Origin: JANLQX01 sp031418775
GTDB lineage: Bacteria; Actinomycetota; Acidimicrobiia; Acidimicrobiales; JANYDT01
NCBI GenBank assembly: GCA_031418775.1
Contig: JANOJN010000239.1
Coordinates: forward strand, 1 to 46,043
Direction of reading: 5' to 3'
DNA length: 46,043 nt
The notes beneath the pieces were generated by a model. That model searched no databases. It was not told the origin of the DNA and saw only the letters and a list, made by a program, of their open reading frames with translations. The stretch's first letter is position 1. Every line of letters starts with the position of its first letter. Both the position numbers and the translations under genes were made by a program. Positions 25,761 to 33,988 of this stretch are shown here, in pieces.

Positions 25761-26909
25761 TCAACTCAAGCGGATCACCTCACCGAACGGGAACGCCCCG
25801 TCGGGCGCCCCACCGGGCATCACGGCCCACAACGTCGAGCGGTTCGGCGGCTCGTCCGGGAACACCCCGAAGCCGTCGGTCAGGTAGACACACACTCCTT
25901 CGTCAACCGCACGTTCGCGTACGGCCTCGAAGAACGGCGTGAAATCCGTACCGCCCCCACCTTGCGGCGGCGGTAGCTCGTCGCCTCCGGCGAGCTCCCA
26001 CGGTCCGTACACCGCGGCATCGGCATACCAGAGCCGACAGCGCACACCGGGGTAGGCCAGCAGGATGGCATCGAGCTCAGCGGCGAACAGTGCCAGGACC
26101 TGTTCGTCGATCGAGCCGGACGTGTCGATGCACACATCGACGTCGAGATCTTCGTTCTCCAGCGTCTCGAGGAACAGCCCCCGGTAGGTGAAGCGGCGAT
26201 CGAACGCAGCGAAGTCCGAACGGGCGCGTGACACGAACTGCCACAGCACTGTTCGCCAGTCGACGGCGGCCGGAACCTCGATCCCAAAGGCCCGTTCTGT
26301 CCCGAGGGGCATATCACCGCGGCCACTGGCACGCTGGGCCATCGCCGCCTGACGGGCAACCTGCTCCCAGTGGCGTTCCAACGCGCGGGCGCGTTGGCGG
26401 CGCAGCGACGACCCACCCGGAGTATCGCCGGTCTGGTCGCCGTCGGGAGCCTGGCCTCCGCGCTCGAGAAGATCGTCGTGGTCCGGGCTGGCGCTGTCGC
26501 TGTCGTCGTCGGAGAGCAGGGCGGCATACACCTCCTCGACGCTCAGACCCTCCCGGGGCACATCGCGGACATGGCCGTCAGGAAGGTCGAACCCGTTCCC
26601 GAGCACCAGACCGTTGACGACGACGTCGGCGGAGACGTTCCACAGTCGGGCGTCGCGCCGACCTCGTCGATGCACGTGGGAGAGCGCAGCGTGGAGCACC
26701 TCGTGCAGCATCACCCCGTCCAAGTGCTCATCGGTCAGCTGCCCGAGGAACTCGGGGTTGTAGAGGATGTCGTGTCCGTCGGTCGCCGCCGTCGGGATCT
26801 CCTCGGTCTCCACGAAGCGCGCGTGCATCGCCAGGGTGGCGAAGAACGGCGAGGCCCGTCGGAGCCGCATCATCGACGCGCTCAGGCGCCATTCGAGCGG
26901 CGTGGCCAC
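25761..26909 (-). CDS. DUF2201 protein: metallopeptidase-like and VWA domains
   Basis: The 382-residue product has an N-terminal zincin-like region with HEVLH at 69-73 (HEXXH), then a Asp/Gly-rich linker (about 130-170), then a VWA-like domain with a MIDAS set: DTSGS at 262-266, GGTDF with threonine and YLTDGFG with aspartate. This is the DUF2201 architecture, usually encoded next to a MoxR AAA+ ATPase. A GTG at 26909 starts it, with AAAGG 10 bases upstream. Its first 28 bp overlap the end of the repeat-protein gene, so it belongs to the MoxR-solenoid-VWA set. MoxR-VWA pairs act like chaperones or metal-chelatase-type machines on a client; the client is unknown. Confidence 0.88.
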   Translation of the reverse strand: MATPLEWRLSASMMRLRRASPFFATLAMHARFVETEEIPTAATDGHDILYNPEFLGQLTDEHLDGVMLHEVLHAALSHVHRRGRRDARLWNVSADVVVNGLVLGNGFDLPDGHVRDVPREGLSVEEVYAALLSDDDSDSASPDHDDLLERGGQAPDGDQTGDTPGGSSLRRQRARALERHWEQVARQAAMAQRASGRGDMPLGTERAFGIEVPAAVDWRTVLWQFVSRARSDFAAFDRRFTYRGLFLETLENEDLDVDVCIDTSGSIDEQVLALFAAELDAILLAYPGVRCRLWYADAAVYGPWELAGGDELPPPQGGGGTDFTPFFEAVRERAVDEGVCVYLTDGFGVFPDEPPNRSTLWAVMPGGAPDGAFPFGEVIRLS

Positions 26910-29545
26910 TGAAGATCGCCTTTCGCTCCGGCACGGACGATGGCATTTGCGTCGTCGGCAAGAACCGAACGGACATCAGCAGCTGTCCGAGGGTGCACGG
27001 CCACGGCGAAGCGCTCGATCCAATCGATCGAGCGCACGTGACGGAGCCGGCTCAACGTTGTCGCGTCGAGATCGTCGGACAGCAGTCCGATGACGCGCAG
27101 AATGGCCGACTCGCTGCGAAGGAGCGAACGGGCGAACGCACCTGCCCGGCGAGGCCGGCTGGCACCGACCCAGGTTCCGTTCGACATGACCGCTCGGCGG
27201 ACGCGCGGGTCCTGGTCCTCGGCAAGGTCTTCGAGGATGCCCAGCGGTGTCCTCGGGTTCGCCCCGACGGCGGCGCGAACGTCGCGATCGTGATCCGTGG
27301 CGAGCGGGCGCAGATCTTCGATGTGGCAGTTCGCGTGACGGGCGACGATCTCCCGGATGGTCCACGATGGATCGCCGGCGATCTCGTGCAGGAGTTCCGC
27401 GGTGGTCGAGGGGTGGGCGGCGACGAGTTGCCGGGCCGACGTGTTCAAGAACCGACGGAGGACGTCGACGTCGAGCACGCTGCCATACCGAAGCGCGTCG
27501 AGTTCACGGCGGACGCCGTCCGGAAGATTCGGATGCTCGAACGCTTCCTGCCGGACGCCATCGTCTCCGAGCAGATGGACGCACAGCAGGTCGACGCTGA
27601 TGTCGGGTCGGCGAACGAGCGCCCGGCGAACTTTTTCGTCGGTCTCGGTGACGAAGGACGGGAAGGTGTCGGGCGCGGCCGAACCGTTGGCGGCGACTGC
27701 CGCGCGGACATCGTTGTCGCTGTCGAGGGCAAGCTCCCGGAGGTCGGCGTCGGTCGTGTTGGGATGAGCGGCAACGGACTGACGGACTCGCCAGTTCGGC
27801 GAGGTACGCAACACACCGAGCAGTGGCGCCGGGAACACCGGCGACCGGAGAGCAACAAGCGCCGCCCAGGTGTGCTCCTCGAACACCGCCCGGAATTCGT
27901 CGGGTTCGATGGAAGGGTCGGGCCGCTCACACCGGACGGAGTCGATCGCTCCTCGGCCGAGGAGCCGACCGATCGAGAGGGTGACCGGGTCATCAGCCCG
28001 ACGTCCGATCAGCCCGGCGAGCACGTCGGCGTCGAGATCATCACGGGACGCGAGGGCCATGCGCACGTCGTCCGACGGGGATTGCGCGAGCCGAAGGGCG
28101 AGCCAGCGCGGAAGCCGGGGGTTCAAGGCGGCCGTGCTCTGCACGTCGGTGGCCGCGTCGCCGGCGAGCACCGCCAGAACCTCCTCGTCGGTGATTCGTG
28201 CCGCCACCTGGCGGCGGACAACTGGGTCGGGGTCCCCGACGAGACGTCCGAGGAGCATCGGCGGAGAGGACGGGTTGGCGGCCAGCCCGCTGCGCACCAG
28301 CACGTCGTCATCGGCCGTCAAACGGTCGATTTCTGCCGCCGTGAGCCGAGACATATCGACGGAACGCGCCGCGCCACGACGCAGGAGGGACTGCAGTGGG
28401 GTGGGTGCTGCGTTCGGTTCGAGGAGCCGGGCAATGGCGCCGCCGAGCAGCCACGCGGTGGTGGCGTCACCGGCGACATCGCCGACCGCCGCGATCCGCG
28501 TCTCCGCGGCGGCACGGACACGGGCATCGGTGTCGACCAGCAGCGCGAGCACCGCCCCAAGGGGGAGCGCCGGATTCGCTGCCGCGGCCGCCCGAACGTC
28601 GCGATCGGCGTCGACGGCGAGACCGGCGGCCTCGCCTGTCGAGAGCGACGGATTGCGGGCCACGTTCTCGCGGATGCGCCAGGATGAATCTCGTGCGCAC
28701 GCCCCGCGGGTGCTTGCCGCGAGCTGGGCGAGGTGGGCGCAGCGTTCTCGGCCGAACACGGTCGCCGCGATGATGTCGAGATCCGCCGGCTCAAGCAATG
28801 CGTCATCAGTGCGCAGATGTTCCCATCGGCGGACATCCTCGTCCCGTGCCTTCGGGTTGGATCTCGCGACACGCCGGGTGTGCTCGTCGTCATCGCCGAG
28901 CAGATCACGGAGAACCACCGGGTTCGCCCACTGATTGCCGGCCAATTCCCGTCGGGCATCGGCGTCCGACGGGAGGCCGAGAGCGCTCACGACCCATTCC
29001 GGCAGCAACCCGGCGGCGAGGAGGTCGGCCAGCTCGTCCTCTCCGGCGACGGCGTTCGCCGCACCGCAAAGGACCGACTCGTCGAAGTGTCTGCGCGGGG
29101 TGAAGCTGACGTGGTGCTCGGCCGCCTCTGTGATCGCCTCCTCCCCCAACGCTACGAGGGCTTGCAGGATCTCCGGCGGGCACGCCGGATTGGCGGCCGC
29201 GGCGATCCGGTCATCGTCGTCCCCGTTGTTGACCGACCACCACAGAAGGCCGACCGAGGTCGTGACGGCCAGGGCGCGGTGACGACTCGTCGCAGAGAGC
29301 TCGTTCGGCCAGTCGGCGTCGGTCAGCGTCAACCAGTCGAGGACGGGGTTGGCGGCAAACTCGACCGAGAAGCGACGGGCGAGCGCGTCGAGGTCGCTCA
29401 GCGCGGTGTTGGGGTTCGACGCCACGGCCCGGCGGACGTCACGGTCGCGCGAGCGGGTGAGGCGATGCAGGACATGGGGTGGCGTTCGGGGATCCGAAGC
29501 CAACCTGAGGTCGGGAGATTGCCGTCCCGATGCTCCCGTGATCAT
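26882..29545 (-). CDS. Large leucine-rich-repeat-variant / HEAT-like solenoid protein
   Basis: The 887-residue product is built almost entirely of helical repeats of about 24 residues with the core RVRRAVAANPNTP followed by LxxL. Typical copies are near the N-terminus (DVRRAVASNPNTALSDL), in the middle (VRAAAAANPALP) and near the C-terminus (VRAAVGANPRTPLGILEDL). This is the leucine-rich repeat variant (LRV) pattern. No catalytic motif is visible and the Cys-rich cluster of the Azotobacter LRV protein is absent. It starts with ATG overlapping the MoxR stop (ATGA) and overlaps the DUF2201 start by 28 bp. A scaffold or substrate-receptor for the MoxR-VWA pair is the simplest inference. The product looks complete. 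Confidence 0.85.
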   Translation of the reverse strand: MITGASGRQSPDLRLASDPRTPPHVLHRLTRSRDRDVRRAVASNPNTALSDLDALARRFSVEFAANPVLDWLTLTDADWPNELSATSRHRALAVTTSVGLLWWSVNNGDDDDRIAAAANPACPPEILQALVALGEEAITEAAEHHVSFTPRRHFDESVLCGAANAVAGEDELADLLAAGLLPEWVVSALGLPSDADARRELAGNQWANPVVLRDLLGDDDEHTRRVARSNPKARDEDVRRWEHLRTDDALLEPADLDIIAATVFGRERCAHLAQLAASTRGACARDSSWRIRENVARNPSLSTGEAAGLAVDADRDVRAAAAANPALPLGAVLALLVDTDARVRAAAETRIAAVGDVAGDATTAWLLGGAIARLLEPNAAPTPLQSLLRRGAARSVDMSRLTAAEIDRLTADDDVLVRSGLAANPSSPPMLLGRLVGDPDPVVRRQVAARITDEEVLAVLAGDAATDVQSTAALNPRLPRWLALRLAQSPSDDVRMALASRDDLDADVLAGLIGRRADDPVTLSIGRLLGRGAIDSVRCERPDPSIEPDEFRAVFEEHTWAALVALRSPVFPAPLLGVLRTSPNWRVRQSVAAHPNTTDADLRELALDSDNDVRAAVAANGSAAPDTFPSFVTETDEKVRRALVRRPDISVDLLCVHLLGDDGVRQEAFEHPNLPDGVRRELDALRYGSVLDVDVLRRFLNTSARQLVAAHPSTTAELLHEIAGDPSWTIREIVARHANCHIEDLRPLATDHDRDVRAAVGANPRTPLGILEDLAEDQDPRVRRAVMSNGTWVGASRPRRAGAFARSLLRSESAILRVIGLLSDDLDATTLSRLRHVRSIDWIERFAVAVHPRTAADVRSVLADDANAIVRAGAKGDLQWPRRSNGA

Positions 29546-30624
29546 TCCTCAGCGGCCTTCGGACCGTATCCGGTGAGGGCCGCGTAGGCGGCCGCGAACT
29601 CCTGGAACCGCGGCTCGGTGCGGGTGATCGTTGCGAGAACTCCGAGGTGACCGTTTGCGCGCATACGGTTCGCCACATCGTCGGAGTACAGCTGCACCCA
29701 CTCGGGGGCGCTATTTGCCACCAGCCATCGGAACCCCGCTACCGCTTGGACCGGCGACTCGGCGCGAAGCGCGAGACCGAGCACGAGCGCATAGCGCGCC
29801 GAGGGCTCAGCTGGCCAACGATCGCCGTCACTCGGGGCGTCCGACAGGATCCGATCCATGACCGGCAACATGGCATAGACGTTGACGAAGGCATCGAACT
29901 CGGCCTGCGCAGCCTCGCCGACGGCGGCGCCGATGGGAAGGCCGGCGGCGAGCAGCGTGTTGGCCATCACCCACGAACGCGGGCTCGGCCAGCTCGGTCG
30001 CTTCGAGTCGAGCGCATGAAGAAGTTCCGGGCGGAAGGAGAGGAACGCCAGGATCTGCTCGCTCACACCGACGTCGTGGCCGTGCCGACGGAAGTCGTCG
30101 AGGTCCGGCTCGAGGTCGACGTGGAGAAATCGGTTGGCCAGCGGGGCCGGCATCTCGAACACGCTCGCCCGATCCTGCTTGCGGTTCCCGGCGGCCCACA
30201 CGAACCAGCCCTCGGGCAGTACGTAGGAGCCGACGCGCCGGTCGAGCACGAGCTGCTGCGCCACTCCCTGCATCGTCGGTGCGGCCATGTTGAGCTCGTC
30301 GAGGAACAAGATGCCCCTTCCGTCGCGCGGAAGGAACTCCGGAGGGAACCAAGTGGAGATGCCTTCGACGGCGACGGGGAGGCCTCGGAGATCCGTCGGT
30401 GCAAGTTGCGACAATCGCACGTCGACGAAGCGCAGCCCGTGGCCGTCGGCCACCTGGGCGACGATGGAGCTCTTCCCGACGCCGGGGGGACCCCAGATCA
30501 TGGTGGCATTGCGCACCGGGTGGGTGACGAGGGCATCGAGGTATGCCCGCAGCTCGCTGGGAATCACGTTGGTTGTACTCCGGTCCTTCACGTGCCCGCC
30601 GAAATGGTCAGGCCGTACGTGCAT
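29542..30624 (-). CDS. MoxR-type AAA+ ATPase
   Basis: The 360-residue product is an AAA+ ATPase of the MoxR branch (AAA_5 fold). Walker A GPPGVGKS is at 45-52, Walker B ILFLDE at 105-110, sensor 1 asparagine at 147 in WAAGN and an NRF arginine-finger motif near 164-166. The block LSQLAPTDLRGLP after Walker A is typical of MoxR members next to DUF2201. The start is uncertain: ATG 30624 or GTG 30591, the latter 12 codons in, would both be possible. It is the first gene of the module and its stop overlaps the next ATG as ATGA. It is divergent from the YibE/F gene across a repeat-bearing region. Confidence 0.9.
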   Translation of the reverse strand: MHVRPDHFGGHVKDRSTTNVIPSELRAYLDALVTHPVRNATMIWGPPGVGKSSIVAQVADGHGLRFVDVRLSQLAPTDLRGLPVAVEGISTWFPPEFLPRDGRGILFLDELNMAAPTMQGVAQQLVLDRRVGSYVLPEGWFVWAAGNRKQDRASVFEMPAPLANRFLHVDLEPDLDDFRRHGHDVGVSEQILAFLSFRPELLHALDSKRPSWPSPRSWVMANTLLAAGLPIGAAVGEAAQAEFDAFVNVYAMLPVMDRILSDAPSDGDRWPAEPSARYALVLGLALRAESPVQAVAGFRWLVANSAPEWVQLYSDDVANRMRANGHLGVLATITRTEPRFQEFAAAYAALTGYGPKAAEE

Positions 30625-30653
30625 GACGATAGGGAGCGCCGGTTTGTCGCGAG

Positions 30654-30743
30654 GTGAACGACGTTCTCCCGCGATCCCGGTCCGGCGACCACGCACACCG
30701 CGGAGTGAACGACGTTCTCCCGCGAACCCGGTCCGGCGACCAC
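30654..30743. repeat. Two 39-bp repeat copies between divergent genes
   Basis: The 39-base sequence starting GTGAACGACGTTCTCCCGCG occurs at 30654-30692 and again at 30705-30743, with one mismatch (position 22) and a 51-bp period. Each copy contains CCGGTCCGG. They sit in the 168-bp divergent region of the MoxR and YibE/F genes. They may be a regulatory tandem site or an intergenic repeat element. I have not seen further copies in this window. Confidence 0.75.
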
Positions 30744-30792
30744 CAGCACGGTGGTGAGCCACCGGGCGTCGTCGGCATCGTACGGTGGACGG

Positions 30793-32052
30793 GTGGCCGA
30801 ATTCGACAAGTACAGCCCGCACGCGGCGGACGACGACGACGATGCGGCAATGTCCGCCGTCCACGAACACCACCATGGCCATTCCCACGGTGCGTTTGCC
30901 GGGCCGCCGGCGAGCCGACATGTGCGGCGGATGCTCGCATGCATCGTCGTGCCGCTGATCGTCGCCACGCTCGTGGCGATGATCGCAATGTGGCCGTCCG
31001 ACAGCGGCCGGCGAAGTCGACTGGCCGGGCCGGCTCCGAGCCGAGATCTGATCGCCGCGAAGGTCAAGGCCGTCACCCCGGAGCCGTGCCGCAACGCCAT
31101 CGAGGCCGAGAGCGGCGTGAGCTACTGCGACGTCGTCGAGATCGAGCTCTCCGACGGGACGCGGACGGAATTCGAGAACCCACCCGGAAACGGCATCCGC
31201 ATCAGAACCGGGAACTCGATCTACGTCGACGGATTCCCGGTGGCGACCGCGTCGGGCGGGGAGCGAATGCAATACAGCTTCTACGACTTCAAACGTGAGC
31301 GGCCGCTGATCGTCCTGCTGATCGCGTTCGCCGCCGTCGCCGTGTTGGTCGGTCGCAGCCGTGGGCTGCGGGCGTTGATCGCGCTCGCGATCTCGCTCCT
31401 GGTGCTTGGCGTGTTCATGCTCCCGGCCATCGTCGATGGACGCCCTCCCCTGTTGGTCGCGCTCGTCGGCTCGTCAGCCGTCATGTTCCTTGCCCTGTAT
31501 CTGTCACACGGTGTCAACGTGCGTACGACGTCGGCCGTGGTCGGCACGATTGCGTCTCTGGCCATCACCGGAGTGTTGGCATCGATCGCGGTTTCCGCCG
31601 CGCGATTCACGGGGCTCGGTGGTGAGGAGACCGGGTACCTTCGAGCGACGTCCGATGCCATCGACCTCCGCGGTCTGCTGCTCGCCGGCATCATCATCGG
31701 CGCTCTCGGCGTGCTCGACGACGTCACGATCACCCAGTCGTCGGCCGTCTGGGAGCTGCATCGGGCGAATCCGCGACTCGGCTTTCTCGGGTTGTACAAC
31801 GCAGCATTGCGGATCGGCCGTGACCACATCGCGTCAGCGGTGAACACGCTCGTGCTCGCCTACGCCGGTGCCAGTCTTCCTCTGCTGCTGCTCTTCACCC
31901 AGGTCGGGACACCGTTCGGGGAACTGTTCAACGGCGAGCCGGTCGCGACGGAAATCGTCCGGATGCTCGCCGGCAGCATCGGCCTCATGGCATCGGTCCC
32001 GATCACCACGGCGCTCACCGCGCTCGTTGTGGCGCAGGATCGTCCGTCATGA
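30793..32052 (+). CDS. YibE/F-like membrane protein with His-rich N-terminus
   Basis: With the GTG start at 30793 the product is 419 residues. An Asp/His-rich N-terminus (HEHHHGHSH at 24-32) is followed by a membrane segment near 50-65. A periplasmic-type region of about 100 residues follows, then seven or so more membrane segments from residue 170 on with GVLDDVTITQSSAVWEL, a YibE/F family block. TACGGT (30781-30786) lies 6 bases before the GTG, consistent with a leaderless start; an internal ATG at 30850 is the other choice. The His cluster suggests divalent metal binding. Its stop overlaps the next ATG (ATGA). The family has no settled function. Confidence 0.87.
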   Translation: MAEFDKYSPHAADDDDDAAMSAVHEHHHGHSHGAFAGPPASRHVRRMLACIVVPLIVATLVAMIAMWPSDSGRRSRLAGPAPSRDLIAAKVKAVTPEPCRNAIEAESGVSYCDVVEIELSDGTRTEFENPPGNGIRIRTGNSIYVDGFPVATASGGERMQYSFYDFKRERPLIVLLIAFAAVAVLVGRSRGLRALIALAISLLVLGVFMLPAIVDGRPPLLVALVGSSAVMFLALYLSHGVNVRTTSAVVGTIASLAITGVLASIAVSAARFTGLGGEETGYLRATSDAIDLRGLLLAGIIIGALGVLDDVTITQSSAVWELHRANPRLGFLGLYNAALRIGRDHIASAVNTLVLAYAGASLPLLLLFTQVGTPFGELFNGEPVATEIVRMLAGSIGLMASVPITTALTALVVAQDRPS

Positions 32053-33041
32053 TCGTCGACCGATTCGCTGCCCTGTCGGTGATGGACGCGTCCGAACAAG
32101 CTCGTCGCGCTGAAGAGGCCGACTACAGCGGCCTATGGACCACCGAGAATCGCCACGATCCCTTCCTGGCGATCACGCGAGCGGCCGACGCAACGAGCCG
32201 GATCACCCTCGGTACCGGTGTGGCGATCGCATTCGCGCGGACCCCGATGACGGTCGCCTATCCCGCCTACGCACTGGCTGAGCTCACCGGCGGCCGGTTC
32301 ATCCTCGGACTCGGCTCGCAGGTGCGCGCCCACGTGACCAGTCGGTTCTCGATGCCGTGGTCGTCACCGGCCGAGCGCATGCACGAGTTCGTCATCGCGC
32401 TCCGGGCAATCTTCTCCGCGTGGCAGGAGGGCACACCCCTCAACCACCGAGGTGAGCACTACCGCCACACCCTCATGAACGAGAACTTCGCGCCGGCGCG
32501 CCACGACCACGGACCGCCGCCGATCTACCTCGCCGGAGTCGGGCCGAAGATGACGGCCGTGGCCGGCGAACTGGCCGACGGCTTCATCGCTCACCCGTTC
32601 ACCACGCCGGGCTACCTCGCCGAGGTGACGCGACCGACCCTCGATCGGTCGGGGCGTCGGCCGACCACCGCGCTCAGCGCCTTTGCCGTCATCGCCACGA
32701 CCAGCGCTGAACTCGACACGGGCGAAGCAGCGGTGCGCCGCCGCATCGGCTTCTACGCCGCCACCCCGGCCTATCGGCCGGTCCTCGAACACCTCGGACT
32801 CGCCGACCTCCAGCCCCGCGCCGACGCACTCGCGAGAGCTCAGCGATGGGATGACCTCGCCGCCCTCGTGCCGCAGGAACTCGTCGACGAGATGACCGTC
32901 ATGGGCGAGCCGGCGGATGTCGCCACGCAGCTCCACCAGCGCTTCGGCCGACTCGTCGATCGCATCGGCCTCAACCTCCAATCGCCGACCGACGGCACCC
33001 TCGTGAGCGAGACCGTGGCCCGCCTCAAGGCGTTGGCGTAG
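32049..33041 (+). CDS. LLM-class F420-dependent oxidoreductase (TIGR03617-like)
   Basis: The 330-residue product belongs to the luciferase-like monooxygenase fold. It starts MIVDRF, then RRAEEADYSGLWTTENRHDP and the family hallmark ELTGGRFILGLGSQVRAHV (near 77-95). The pattern is like the mycobacterial MSMEG_2256 F420 group. The ATG overlaps the YibE/F stop by four bases (ATGA), so the two are translationally coupled. Cofactor F420 is expected from the family, but not proved by sequence. A 144-bp gap follows before the toxin-antitoxin pair. Confidence 0.9.
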   Translation: MIVDRFAALSVMDASEQARRAEEADYSGLWTTENRHDPFLAITRAADATSRITLGTGVAIAFARTPMTVAYPAYALAELTGGRFILGLGSQVRAHVTSRFSMPWSSPAERMHEFVIALRAIFSAWQEGTPLNHRGEHYRHTLMNENFAPARHDHGPPPIYLAGVGPKMTAVAGELADGFIAHPFTTPGYLAEVTRPTLDRSGRRPTTALSAFAVIATTSAELDTGEAAVRRRIGFYAATPAYRPVLEHLGLADLQPRADALARAQRWDDLAALVPQELVDEMTVMGEPADVATQLHQRFGRLVDRIGLNLQSPTDGTLVSETVARLKALA

Positions 33042-33148
33042 GAGCCGCTCACCGCCGTAGACCGGCTCTCGAGGGCCCGATGATTGTGCACTCAGTCGCC
33101 CCGGGGGCGACCAGGGCTCCAACCATCGGGGAGGCGACCCGAGTTATC

Positions 33149-33180
33149 TGTACGTATCACGCTTCGGCCAGATGTACACT
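33149..33180 (+). promoter_or_regulatory. YefM-like operator and leaderless promoter of the toxin-antitoxin pair
   Basis: TGTACG (33149-33154) and TGTACA (33173-33178) are spaced 24 bp apart, close to the TGTACA core bound by YefM in E. coli, where paired palindromes control yefM-yoeB. TACACT (33175-33180) overlaps the second site and is a -10-like box five bases before the antitoxin ATG. Binding of the antitoxin should therefore block transcription. Confidence 0.55.
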
Positions 33181-33185
33181 TTCAC

Positions 33186-33449
33186 ATGGACGTTGCCGTT
33201 ACCGAACTCCGAGCCCACCTCAGCCGGTGGATCGACGCCGCACGCGAAGGCAACGACGTCGTCATCACCGATCGAGGAACTCCGGTGGCCCGCATCGTCG
33301 GCCTCGACTCGACACCGCTCATCGACCGTCTCACCGCCGACGGCGTGATCAGTCGTCCCATCAGCTCAACCCGGCCCGTCGCGGGTGACCGGAACCGTCC
33401 AACGCCGAGCCGCCCGGTTGCCGACATCGTCAGTGATCAGCGTCGCTGA
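33186..33449 (+). CDS. Phd/YefM-family antitoxin
   Basis: The 87-residue product begins MDVAVTELRAHLSRWIDAA and continues VVITDRGTPVARIVG, the Phd/YefM DNA-binding fold, and ends in a disordered Arg/Pro-rich tail suited to wrap the toxin. ATG 33186 is favoured because the family N-terminus begins there. It sits two bases before the PIN toxin gene and is preceded by TGTAC operator-like sites. No Shine-Dalgarno is visible, fitting a leaderless mRNA. Confidence 0.88.
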   Translation: MDVAVTELRAHLSRWIDAAREGNDVVITDRGTPVARIVGLDSTPLIDRLTADGVISRPISSTRPVAGDRNRPTPSRPVADIVSDQRR

Positions 33450-33451
33450 AC

Positions 33452-33883
33452 GTGGCCCTCGTCTATTTCGATTCGAGCGCGCTCGTCAAGCTCGTGCTCG
33501 ACGAGGTCGGGTCCGACATCGCCGCCTCGCTGTGGAATGCCTGCGATGTCGCACTGTCGAGTCGAGTGGCGTATCCCGAGGTGTGCGCAGCACTCGCCGC
33601 GGCCGGCCGCAACCACGACGTGACCGAGTCGGAGGCGACTGCCGCTGCCGCTGACTGGGAGCTGTTCTGGGCTTCGATGCGCCCGGTCGAGTTGTCAGCC
33701 GATGTTGAGCGGGCCGCCGGGTCGCTCGCGACGACTCATCGGCTTCGCGGGGCGGACGCCGTTCATCTCGCCAGCGCGCTCGCACTCGGCTCCACAGACC
33801 TCACGGTCGCCGTGTGGGATCACCGACTCCACGCCGGCGCCGCTGCGGTCGGCCTCGGTGTCGCTCCAGCCACCCTCGGGTGA
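33452..33883 (+). CDS. PIN-domain toxin (VapC-like ribonuclease)
   Basis: The 143-residue product has the PIN core with four acidic residues: Asp7 (YFDSSALVKL), Glu43 (YPEVCAAL), Asp102 (GADAVHLASAL) and Asp123 (WDHRLH). Such proteins cut RNA in a metal-dependent way. The GTG start lies two bases after the antitoxin stop, so expression is coupled. Pairing a PIN toxin with a Phd/YefM antitoxin is common in actinobacteria and is named VapBC by toxin family. Confidence 0.9.
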   Translation: MALVYFDSSALVKLVLDEVGSDIAASLWNACDVALSSRVAYPEVCAALAAAGRNHDVTESEATAAAADWELFWASMRPVELSADVERAAGSLATTHRLRGADAVHLASALALGSTDLTVAVWDHRLHAGAAAVGLGVAPATLG

Positions 33884-33907
33884 CTGCGTCGACCAGTCCG
33901 CGAGTTT

Positions 33908-33942
33908 GCAGTCTCCGTTGCTCCCGGAGCAACGCAGGCTGC
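33908..33942. terminator. Strong bidirectional terminator hairpin
   Basis: GCAGTCT-C-CGTTGCT (33908-33922) pairs with AGCAACG-C-AGGCTGC (33928-33942) around a 5-base loop CCCGG, giving 14 pairs with one G-U and one C-C mismatch. It lies between the PIN toxin and the convergent LOG-family gene, 25 bp past the former's stop. The position and length fit a shared terminator. Confidence 0.75.
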
Positions 33943-33988
33943 GAGCTCTCCCCTACGACCACGACGGCCGCGTCGCCCCCTCGGCGAG

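Noticed and set aside
26993..28687. A rightward open frame of about 560 codons across the LRV protein
   Set aside because: Its Arg/Gly-rich translation mirrors the antisense repeats of the leftward gene, and its start lacks support.
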